Below, in pieces: positions 23,161-32,925 of a stretch of 64,000 bases of DNA (position 1 is the stretch's first letter; each line of letters begins with the position of its first letter). The position numbers and the translations under genes are program-made. Below the pieces are notes generated by a model. It was not told where the DNA came from. It searched no databases and worked only from the letters and a program-made list of their open reading frames with translations. The DNA comes from Heterobasidion occidentale (Eukaryota > Basidiomycota > Agaricomycetes > Russulales > Bondarzewiaceae): positions 620,001-684,000 of the forward strand of contig JBCAQO010000009.1 of NCBI GenBank assembly GCA_039111635.1, read 5' to 3'.

Positions 23161-24646
23161 CTACCGGCCCATCCAACCCTGTAAGGACACATAAGCGGCG
23201 AATATCGATTAGACGAAGAGAACGGGGCGCGACTTACGCCATCAACGACGAGCAGCTCACCGCAGACGTATTGACTCGCGCTGCTCGCCAAAAATACGAT
23301 CGGGCCCGCAAAGTCATTTGGCTGTCCCCATCGCCCCGCGGGAATGCGCTCTGATATCTGACGCAGACGGACCGGGTCTGCGAGTAGCTTCTCGTTCCTG
23401 TGCACGTTCAAAACCATCCCCGTCAGTGCGCGCTCCCTCACAAGGCGGGGTCATCTGAATCCATGCGTGAATGTGCAAAAGCGAATTTGCGCGCGTCGCG
23501 AGAATGGAGAGATAAGATGCGGACGGAACGGCCCGAGGGACTCGCGGAGTTGTAAACAAATGGGACGATTGAGAGTGTGTGTTGGGTCCACGACGGCGGG
23601 ATGGGATGGCTCGAAAAGGGGGGACAGGGCGAAGTTTTTAGAAAAGTTAGGAGTAGACATACATGTCCGTGGCGATATATCCAGGGCAGATGCCGTTAAC
23701 CTGCACGTTGTGTTGACTCCATTCGTTGCTGAGCGCCTTGGTGAGTTGTCCGACGGCGCCTTTGGCGGCCGCGTACGCGGGGACGGTCAGCCCACCTTGG
23801 AAAGTAAGAAGCGAGGCGAAGTTGATGATCTTCCCGCGCCGAAGGGGGACCATGTGCCGACCGGCTGCTTGCGAGAGCAGCCATACCGATTTTAGGTTCA
23901 CGTCCAAGACCTGTAGGGTCACAGACGCGCAAATGAGTGAGCAACGAGCGGTTGAAAGTCAAAAGAGGGAGAGAAAACAGCGCGCGCGAGCGGCCGCACG
24001 AGACCGATAGGCATCCCGGGCCAGGAGACCAAGATGGAAGGTCGCGTGTCAGAGGGACCATGGGAGTTGCGGACATGGGGATGGATTTGGAGATGAATAT
24101 GGATAGAACGATGTACATACATCGTCCCAGTCCCTTTCCGAGAAATCAACGCTCGGTGATCTCCGTTGTATACCGGCGCAGTTGACCAGAACGTGGACTT
24201 GGCCCCCCATGGCGTCCAAGGCTTTCTGAAAGAGACCCTTTACGGCATTCAGATCGCTCAGGTCGCAGTAAACGTATTCGGCTCGGACACCCATGGCCCG
24301 AATGGCGCCGACGGTGTCGAGGTTAGGTTGAGCGCCTTCTGCTGGAGCACGGAGTACAAGACAGACGGAGGCGCCTGCCTCAGCCAGGGCCTTGGCACAA
24401 GCGGCCCCGATGCCTCGAGTCGCGGGCAGCCGAGTAGGAAGAACGCGGCACGAGGAGATATAGATTGACAGAGAGAGAGTAACCCACGGTCGGATAACCG
24501 GTAAGAAGAATTAAAATGATAGTAATGAGCGCTGGGACGTGGACGTGAAAGGTACAAGGCATACCTCTTGTAGCCCCAGTGATAAGAACGTTCTGGCCAG
24601 TGAGATTGAACAGTTGTGGAGCAGAGATTGAAGGTGTAGGATTCAT
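23161..24646 (-). CDS. Short-chain dehydrogenase/reductase, 2-deoxy-D-gluconate/gluconate dehydrogenase-like
   Basis: NAD(P)-dependent oxidoreductase on a sugar acid or polyol. ATG 24646 opens [15 protein letters not shown], followed by the cofactor motif [13 protein letters not shown], which is split by an intron after ATR. Then come [11 protein letters not shown] (NAG-type motif), the catalytic Ser in KIINFASLL, Tyr and Lys in [11 protein letters not shown], and [13 protein letters not shown], all in SDR order and spacing. The last exon is tiny (GWMGR then stop) behind an intron at about 23180-23239. The ending VVDGGWMGR is typical of the KduD/gluconate 5-dehydrogenase group, which together with the neighbours suggests sugar-acid metabolism; the exact substrate is not shown. 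Transcribed divergently from the zinc dehydrogenase over 380 bp. Confidence 0.87.
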
Positions 24647-25026
24647 TGCGGGCGCAGTCGGGCAGAGACTCGAGGAGGACGATGTCAATTAATGAGGGAG
24701 AGGGCGGGAGGCTTTTATGGAATACCCCAGAAACCCGTAATTTCCCCGGATCGGATGTGCGGGCCGGACAATGGAGAGAGAGCAGAGCACGATGGGTGGC
24801 GATGGGTGGCGATGGAGCAGGCAATGCGCGAAAGAGGGGGACGGAGGAGCTGGGAGAGATCAGAAGGAAGGGAAGAGGAGGACGGAGAGTGTGAGGAGAT
24901 CTCGATCTGGGGACGGAGATTCGGACCGAAGGGAAGGCTCTTTGGACTGTAGCACCAACTCACGAGACCTTCCGCTGCCTCTTTAAAAAGCCCACCTCGC
25001 CATGTCTCCTCCTCACTGCCCCAACC
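24647..25026. promoter_or_regulatory. Divergent promoter of the SDR and polyol dehydrogenase genes
   Basis: A 380-bp region strongly purine-biased on the plus strand (GGAGAGAG, AGGGGGACGGAGG) through most of its length, giving pyrimidine-rich mRNA-sense sequence for the minus-strand gene. It sits between two oxidoreductases of likely related metabolism. No CreA/Cre1-type cluster could be asserted by eye. Confidence 0.45.
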
Positions 25027-26413
25027 ATGTCCCCCGTCGCACTCAACTCCCAGCACGCTGCTGTCCTCCACGGCCCCAAAGACCTCCGTTATGAGGAGCG
25101 CACTCTCTGGCCTCCACAGTACGGTCAGGCCCAGGTCGCCGTCATGTCTACCGGCCTCTGTGGAAGTGACCGTGCGTACCCCCCTCTCTCGTCCATGTCT
25201 CGTCCATGGCCCGCTCACCCTCGTGCCCCTAGTCCACTACTATCTCCACGGCAGAAACGGTGACTTCGCCGTACAAGCACCCCTCGTCCTCGGCCATGAA
25301 GCCGCCGGTATCGTCACCGCCGTCGGACCAGGCGTGAAGAACCTCGTCCCCGGCCAACGTGTCGCCATTGAGGCCGGCGTCATGTGCAACAACTGCGACT
25401 ACTGCACACAAGGCCGATACAACCTCTGCAAGGGCATGCGCTTCGCCAGTAGCGCGAAGACCTTCCCCCACCTCGACGGCACCCTCCAGGAGCGCATGAA
25501 CCACCCCGCCCACGTCCTCCATCCGTACGTGCGATCCTTCCAGAGGCGCAGACGGAGAAGCTCACCGTACATCACCCCTCTCCGCTTATAGCCTTCCAGA
25601 CAACGTAACCTTTGAACACGCGGCACTCGCCGAGCCGCTCTCCGTCCTCCTCCACGCTTCGCGACGCGCAGGCCTCGCGGCAGGCCAGACCGTGCTCGTT
25701 TACGGCGCCGGCGCGATCGGTCTCCTGGCATGCGCGCTCTCAAAATCGTACGGCGCATCGCGAGTGGTCGCCATCGACATCAACCAGGCGCGACTGTCCT
25801 TCGCAAAGGCGCAGGGGTTCGCCCAAGATGTGTTCTGCCTCCCCGCCGGCGCACGGCCCAAGACTCCCGAGGAGGCGCTGAAGCGTGCCAAGGAGAGTGC
25901 GGATCTCGTACTCGACAAGTTCGGCGAGGAGGACGGGTTCGATGTTATTTTTGAGTGTACCGGCGCTGAGCCGTGCATCCAGATGGCTATCCACGTCAGT
26001 TCCCATTCGTCCTACTCCTCCTACCTTGCTGTGTGCTCATACCTCCCATTTAGACCGCAATCACAGGCGGGAAGGTGATGCTCGTCGGGATGGGCACGCG
26101 CAACACCACACTGCCGCTCTCAGCCGCGGCGCTTCGCGAGGTCGACATCCAGGGCTCGTTCCGTTACGCCAACACGTACCCTGCGGCGCTCGCGCTGCTT
26201 GGGTCGGGCAAGATGCCCAACATCGGCGCGCTCGTCACGCACCGCCTCCGCCTCTCCGACACCGCTCGTGCGTTCGAGCTCCTCGCGCGCGGCGCAGACG
26301 AGCGCGGGCACATGGTGCTCAAGGTCATGCTCGGCCCCACGAGCCCGCCTCACATCTCGCACGCTCCCCACCATCAGCCCCAGCACTCGCATTCACGCTC
26401 CCATCCGAAGTAA
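25027..26413 (+). CDS. Zinc-dependent medium-chain dehydrogenase, sorbitol/xylitol dehydrogenase-like
   Basis: Polyol:NAD+ oxidoreductase. Four exons read in frame from ATG 25027. The catalytic zinc site is visible as Cys in STGLCGSD, His and Glu in LVLGHEAAG, and a Glu in the following strand. The structural zinc lobe is CNNCDYCTQGRYNLC, four Cys with classic spacing. The Rossmann fold has LVYGAGAIGLLAC and VVAIDINQARL; the Asp after the second strand predicts NAD rather than NADP. The C-terminus is unusual: after the normal end of the fold there is a His-rich tail (SHAPHHQPQHSHSRSH), which could bind metal or be disordered. L-arabinitol 4-dehydrogenase is an alternative substrate class. Confidence 0.9.
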
Positions 26414-28078
26414 GCCTGCGTGGACGGATTTGAGTTGTGAGGTTGGTGTCCTTGACGGATGGGGCGACGCGTCATGACGGGATTGGCACGACCGCGACGA
26501 CGACGACGACGACGACAACGAATGGGACTTGCATCTGTTATTACGAGCTCAGTTTTTTTTTCTGCTGTTCTTTGATGGCGACGTGGTACGACGCGAAGAC
26601 GTGTGTGGGGCTGTTTGCAATTGTTTATTGGTTTCCTTTCCGCTTCTCCTCGCGCTTTCTCAGCTTCGGCTCTTACCTCTAGCTGCCCCTCCTCCCGCCC
26701 TCGTACCCGCACACGTATATCTGTCGAGCCTCTTCCTTACGGACTCCTTTCTTCCTATCGAGGTGTATATTTGCAAGCAAAAGGGCGACGCGTGAGCGTG
26801 TTCTTGCGCTACATATCTCCTTCTACACTTTGCCCTACCTTGCGTCACATCTTACTAGTCGGAGCACTCAATCGCGCACGCTGTATCATACCACACATCT
26901 CTATCTCCTCATGATCTCTACAAGCACCGCACGACGTCCTCATCACCCCACTTCTTCGTATGCACTAGTCCGAGTTCCTACAGCGTGTCTGGTCTGGGCC
27001 CTACACTTGTTTCAATAGCCTTGCAATGCAATTGAATCTCATGCACTTTCACATCCTCACATCTTGTCTTCCTTTCGAGTTGGGTCTCTCTGCTTCACAA
27101 CGCGCGATCTAGGTCAGTCCCTTGGAATGGCTGGATTTTTTGATAGGTTGGGTGCGCGTGTTTAGTCGCGCGCGGGACACGGTCTGCCCCGTAGGCACCG
27201 TCGTGGTCGCGGAGGGTCGCGGTCCGGGAATGGATGCGGGGAGATCGAGCAGGGACGCTGCCAGGGACGTCGACGTCATCAACGCGCTGCCCTGCAGATC
27301 TGGGTGGCATTGCGGTTTCGAGCCGGACAGAGGCCCTCTATCTCAGGACTTTATCCGGTCTCTCCCGCACCATCTTTCTGCGGTCGAATTCCATCTTCCA
27401 CGTTGCGCGCTGCAGCGGTCGATCGCGAGAGCATCCGTGGCGAGTGTGAGAGGCCTAGATTCTCGGATGCTTTCGTCGAAGAGTCCATGTATCGTTAGTA
27501 CCTCGCGACGCGCTGGAGGATGGCGTGGCTTATTCTTGGAGCTCGTCGAGGGACCCACAGGTTTTGCCGCTGGAAGCGAGCATGTGAGCGGCGGGTGCCC
27601 TTCGACGCCGATTCGACGCGCAGAGGCAGAAGGCTATGATGCAATGCCGGCGCGCCTTCGAATTCTCGCACCCGCACAAACGCCAATATCTACAGGTACG
27701 TTCCTGCTCGAAATGTCCCAACGCATACCTCTCTCCCTAACCGAGGGGCCAGGATGCCAGATGCGTGCGTGCGTGCGTGCCATATGTACTTGACCTGGTA
27801 CCTGTTTTCGACACGCTCTTCCTGGGTATGTATGGCAGTGCTCGCACCTGCCACGCGTACAGTAACTACCGAGGGATCCGAGTAGGCGCACGTATCGTCC
27901 CACGTTGCGAGGCATATACACCGGACTTTGCCCCGCCGTCGAGTGACTATCGTTCCAGTAAATCTGTCGACGCGTCAGCACGTATGGGATATCAGATCGT
28001 GCTAGAACAACGAACAATGAGCAAGTTGCGCTCACACGTATTGATGCACATATGAATACACGTATTCAAGCACTTCTG
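26414..28078. other. 1.7-kb non-coding or unrecognised stretch before the scaffold gap
   Basis: Starts with the 3' UTR of the polyol dehydrogenase, including a short CGA microsatellite. An open frame of about 220 codons on the plus strand (27122-27793) starts with ATG but has no recognisable motif, and overlapping frames are equally open, as expected of GC-rich sequence. Confidence 0.45.
26495..26517 (+). repeat. (CGA)n microsatellite
   Basis: About seven and a half perfect CGA units, about 80 bp downstream of the polyol dehydrogenase stop codon. Confidence 0.85.
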
Positions 28079-28178
28079 NNNNNNNNNNNNNNNNNNNNNN
28101 NNNNNNNNNNNNNNNNNNNNNNNNNNNNNNNNNNNNNNNNNNNNNNNNNNNNNNNNNNNNNNNNNNNNNNNNNNNNNN
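28079..28178. other. Assembly gap (100 N)
   Basis: Exactly 100 N, a conventional placeholder for a scaffold gap of unknown length. Order and orientation of the two sides, and the real distance, are not guaranteed. Confidence 0.98.
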
Positions 28179-28642
28179 CTATTCTAATGATCAGTGGCGT
28201 AGAAGTCTGTTGTCGAGGTCTCGCTCATCTGACAAGCGTGGTAAGTTCCCTGCGTTGCGCCTCTATGGTTTCATTGTCACGCAACACACACAGAACATCG
28301 CCCACCATCGCCCGACGTGAAGAATGCTCCCAAGGTCCCAGATGTCCAATCAAACGCAAGTCATTCGCAAATTTCGAGTCCTCCGAAGACACTGGCGCCT
28401 CATAAGCAGCGTAGTAACAGCCATCGATGTCATGGTCCTTCTCCTAAAACAGGTCTCCGGGTTGTGCACCCCACTTGGCTTCCCCCACTCGCCCCGGGTT
28501 GGATAAGCGTCTTCGAAGAGACCATGGATTTGGACGATGATCCAAATATGGCCCTTCAGTATCCTTCCCCCCCATTCATCTGTTCTTTGCGGACAAAGGA
28601 GCCGTTTTTGGGCATAGAGTTCACAACTGGCTACGCATTCGC

Positions 28643-29494
28643 ATGTGGTGTCTGCTGGAGGTTCTATGCCCTTCTAACCACTGTATGGTCCTGATGACGA
28701 CCAGCCAATGGAGGATTGCATTAGAGGGGAGATATTACCTGCCAGACAACATGGTCAATTGTACCGTGAAGCCTCAATCCTCTTCACACGACATGGCTCG
28801 CTTACCACCATGGCCTCGCAAGACTAAAAAGGCTCGCTTGGAACCGCAAGTCGCGTCCAATGTCACCAGCGCTTCGTCGGTCGAGGTGCGCAAACGTAAG
28901 AAGGCCTTGGACAGACGTGTTGCAGATCGGGTCGACATAGGTGTCCGATTCCTGGTGCACGCCGGATTCGCACCATACGATGACACTACATCTCCGCAAT
29001 GGGGCAGAACCTTCGTCACTAGCAAGATGGCTCATGAGGATAAGGACCTCTGGGCTGAAGTAGTATGGGAGCTTTCGGTAGCTAATTTTCGTCTTGAACT
29101 CCTACAATTGGACAGGAAGGTTGTCATGGGTGTTTACTGTTACGAGGACAAACGGTATGCCGCCCAACGCGAAGGAAAAATCTGCCACATATGGGCCACG
29201 GGGGGTCTCAGCGTAGACTGGGAGCGTGAGAGTCGGTGGGTGGACCGACTTGTGATTGAAGATTGGGAGGCCAGGCGTGGTGCTGTGAAGGTAATGGCTG
29301 AAGTCCTCTGTGGATGGCCCGGCGGAAGTAAGCTTATGTGGCACAAGGATTACGATTCTAATTTCAAAGCTTTCACAGACTTCGAGCATGCGGTGTTTCT
29401 CTTTTATACTGTCACGTTTCACAAGCATTGTGGGAGACTCCCTATTATGCCTTTATCGCAGCCCAAATCCCTCGCTCGTCACGTACATTCATGA
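28643..29494 (+). CDS. Hypothetical protein, unrecognised, possibly 5'-extended
   Basis: Open for 283 codons from ATG 28643. The same frame is open upstream to about 28590 with sensible protein text (ADKGAVFGHRVHNWLRIR), so the true start is probably in an earlier exon; a likely one holds the acidic run ETMDLDDDPN around 28520. Features: repeated Trp (TTSQWRIALEG, LWAEVVWELS, CHIWATGG), a basic patch PWPRKTKKARL that could be a nuclear signal, no membrane helix, no signal peptide. The wording recalls lineage-specific Agaricomycete proteins found near repeats, but I cannot name a family. It lies just right of the gap and left of the deaminase-fold gene. Confidence 0.45.
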   Translation: MWCLLEVLCPSNHCMVLMTTSQWRIALEGRYYLPDNMVNCTVKPQSSSHDMARLPPWPRKTKKARLEPQVASNVTSASSVEVRKRKKALDRRVADRVDIGVRFLVHAGFAPYDDTTSPQWGRTFVTSKMAHEDKDLWAEVVWELSVANFRLELLQLDRKVVMGVYCYEDKRYAAQREGKICHIWATGGLSVDWERESRWVDRLVIEDWEARRGAVKVMAEVLCGWPGGSKLMWHKDYDSNFKAFTDFEHAVFLFYTVTFHKHCGRLPIMPLSQPKSLARHVHS

Positions 29495-29761
29495 TTTCGC
29501 ATGTTTTTTTTGCCCTCTCACGCAATAGGTTCATGTCGCAAGTCTGATGCCATTCAGAATGATATACATGTATCAAACAACGCCGTGTCTCGGATCGTGA
29601 AAATGCCGTCTCTCGTATTCGAAGTACCTTTCAACCGTTCTTTTCGATCTACGAATGGTGACTAAACGGCGCTAATTAGAATGCGGAAGAAACCTACAAG
29701 CGCTCTCGGACTACCCCAGAAGCCTGACCTTCTGCATTTCAACACTCAAAACTGGCCGTCT

Positions 29762-32112
29762 TCAGTTTATCCATAGAGCACGGTCTACAGACACGTTGTG
29801 ACGATCGATCTCTCGCTTCGCCTTCAAGACCTCAAGGCTCTTGCGTTCACTGTCCGTCTGATAACCTTCGGTTTGAGCGGAATCGGTCCGCGAATGTCGC
29901 GGCTTCGGCTTGAGTAATACATCGAGTAAGTCCAGCAATATGGCCTTGAAATGGATCTCTGCCCTCGTGTGTATATCCTCACGAAGCTCACGTGGCAGCG
30001 CGCAGGGGAACATGAAATTGTGATTCGGTTTCGCCAGCCACTTGCGCGCGCCTAATTCGGAATTCACGAAATGGCAGACAGGGCATGCGAGTTTAGACGT
30101 GCCGACGTAGCAGGGGTCTATGTCGCTCTGTAAATCTCCATGTCAATATTGGCATTGGAAGGTGTAGGGGGTGAAAACTTTCCGGATTAACACCATGTGC
30201 AGCAAGCAACATGCTCCCATTGTCCAGGTTCTTCCCGTCCAGGACGCTAGCCAAGAGACACTCGCAATGGATACTCCCTTGGAACATGGGAGTCGGCGAT
30301 AGTAAATTCTTGCAGTGGCGGCTAATTGAGCTCCCCGCCTTCTCGGCGTCCCTCGTCATCAATAATTTGAGTTCGTCGATCACTGTCTTCGTGCGAGCAG
30401 TCTCGTCGTTCTCGCTCAATACCTCCTTCACCACCTCTTCCCAGGGTGCCATGTCTGTCCCAGGATGTTCGGCAGAAATGACAGTGTAAGTGATGTTCCG
30501 AAGATACTGTGCCGAACCCACGAGACCGTGAACAGCGAATGGTATCACAACCTGTCGACGCAGCCACTGCTTGTATGCGTCAATCGGTGTCGAGCCCACA
30601 GTGACGAACATATCTGTATCATCGTCGTCCACCACTGCTTGTTCCTCCCACGTATTTGGCTGGCCCTGGGACTCTCTAGATGGTGTGGTATACTTGGGTT
30701 CTGTACCTGCGAAGGGATGGTCGAATATATCGGGAATGGCGAGAGTCAGGTAGTCTGCGAAAGCGTTGGAATATGCAAATGCTTCCAAAAGAGTGACATA
30801 AAGCCAGGTCTTGTTCATCATCGCGCCGAAATTGTCTGGCTGGGCTTTGGAAATCTCGTCCAAACAGGTCTGATAGCCTTTCAGAGCCAAGCACAAGGTA
30901 TGATGGAAGGCCACGCATGTCTCCTTGACAAAAAGAACGTCATTGTTCTGCGCTCGGGTTTTCAACTCGAGTCCTCCGTGCTCCACGCCGAAAAGGTCGA
31001 TGCCCCACCAACGTGCTATGAGCTCTCCAGAAAGGACTTGGTCCCGTTCTTTGCGTAATGTAGACTTCTTCTTGAATAGTTCAGGCAATCTGTCAGGTTC
31101 GGCATTCAAGATCTTGCTGAGGAAGGCGGTAGACATCGTACACCTGAGTCGAGAGCGCATCTTGCGGTAGCCACGAGAAACGACGTGAACGCCCAGGCTG
31201 TAAGGTGTGGTGTCCTCTTTCTTGAGTAACTCGATCACCTCCGAGACGTGCTCATCAAACTTCATGCTTTATGAACTATGTCAGAAAGGTTATCATTCGA
31301 TAGAAAGTTCGCACTCACTTCTTTTGTTCATTTAACATGGCCTTTGTAAATGGCACGACATCCTGTCCCCGATCCTCCTCATTCGTCTCCGATTTACCCT
31401 TCATTGCTACTGACCGATTCATCTTCCCTCTCGACGGCTCTGTCGCCCCCGTCCTCGCCTCTGAGCTTATGCTCCTTGTGGTCATCGCCTCATCTGTCGC
31501 AGCAGTTGTCCTCGTCCTCACTTGAGACTCTGTCTCCAATCTCACTCTCTTCTCCACTTTCGCTTGAACCTCCGATTTCAGAACTTTCTTTCCCTTCTCC
31601 GCGCCCGTCCCCGTCGTCTTCGTCTTTGCTGTGAGATCGGTCTTCCCTCTCGCCTCATTGGGGTGTGTCGGATTGGTGGTAATGATGCAGTTATGCATTA
31701 CTTGGTCTTCCGCGCATTCTATGGAAGCGTCTATGTCGCGTTGATGTGAGACCGAGACGACGAGGCTGACGTTAGCGCCCCTCTGCATACCTGCCGCCAC
31801 AGCCACCACTTCGCGGTCTCTGACAAGCAGTGTAGCAAGCTGATCGAGCAATCGGTGCTGTGACTGGGGCCTTTCGACGACTTGTCTCTTGTCTTTGTAG
31901 ACCGTCTGCGTCTGGGATAGCGAATTATTTTGTCCTCGAAGATAAAGGATAACCATGATCAAGGTGGTGATGGTTTTGAACTTGTTGATCTTGTTGACCA
32001 GGGACTCGGACGCGTTCATGATTTCGACGATAGTAAAGGCGGGGAATGGGAACTGAAGCTCGGAGACAGGACGTAGTAAGCAAAGGTAGCAGTGAATGTG
32101 GGGTGACGCCAT
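29762..32112 (-). CDS. OTT_1508-like deaminase-fold protein (fungal)
   Basis: Predicted zinc-dependent nucleic-acid/nucleotide deaminase-fold protein of unknown substrate. Three exons join in frame from ATG 32112: the first runs to about 31322. An intron ending ATAAAG restores the frame into MKFDEHVSEVI at 31265, and a third exon starts with SDIDPCYVGTSKLACPVC. The N-terminal half has a helical block (LLDQLATLLVRDREVVAV) and then a long Lys/Thr/Glu-rich disordered linker (KTKTTGTGAEKGKK). The C-terminal half has the zinc motifs: His and Glu in GSIHCECLLAS (HxE) and the Cys pair in SKLACPVCHF (CxxC). That arrangement, with the YVGTSKLAC wording, is that of the OTT_1508 deaminase family expanded in fungi. 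About 630 residues. It is head-to-head with the transposase gene, 0.8 kb apart. Activity is inferred only. Confidence 0.75.
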
Positions 32113-32925
32113 ATTGACCTTCACTTACTAATATATACGTCGATTGCATCCGGAAGAGACGCGGAAGATTGATCAGGGACTATCCTGGACTATCTCGGTC
32201 AATCGCCAGTGTTCAGACAGACTCAGCAGTGCCTCAGCATCGCTTTCTCTTGATTTTAAAAATACGAAAAAATGACAGGTTGTATTCCAAGAAGCTAAGA
32301 TAGGTACTGTATGTGCAACAATTGGTGGGTAGAAACACTAAAATGAGCCTGGCCGCTACAAAGAAATCGGTTGCAACTCCGATGGAGCTCGTGCCGGCAG
32401 AATCCGTCACACGTGACGGCTACAACTCCCCTTTCCAACTCTTCACCCATCGCTGGCCCATCTTTGCTTCATTTAACTGTATACTCCCCAAGGATGGCAC
32501 CTCTTCCATGGCACCTCTTCCATGTCATCTCCGAACGGCGCTTGCTCATTGCAGGCATTGTTTGGTCATCAGCAGCTGGCTCCTTGCTCATTGCAGGGTG
32601 TTAGACTGTCTCTGTCTCAACGGCGTTTGGAGCCTCTCCAGGCACTCATCGGTGGTTCGGATGTTAGAGGGTTTTGTGGTACAAGACGGTTGACCGTAAA
32701 AATGTGATGAGCACTTTCTGGTCTTGGGTTTCTGAGTAGTCTTCTCCTCATAGAAGCTATTCTACTTCACTACAGCGCATAACGATTTGAGATCCGATCG
32801 GCAAAACACATCTTAGCGAGCGAGCGAGTCATGTCTTTCTACATATAAGCTGACAGACCATCGCTTGCGCTGAAAGTCCCCACCCGCGCTTGTATCATTC
32901 GACCTCCTCTGGCCACACGATTTTC
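32113..32925. other. Divergent upstream region between deaminase-fold gene and transposase; short direct repeats
   Basis: Contains two 14-bp GGCACCTCTTCCAT copies back to back near 32496-32523 and two CTTGCTCATTGCAGG copies about 42 bp apart (near 32544 and 32585). An ACATATAAG near 32848 could serve as TATA for the transposase. The left end of the Plavaka element should lie here, but I could not define a terminal inverted repeat. Confidence 0.45.

Noticed and set aside
27122..27793. 223-codon plus-strand open frame as a gene
   Set aside because: No recognisable domain, competing open frames in the same place, composition typical of GC-rich non-coding DNA.
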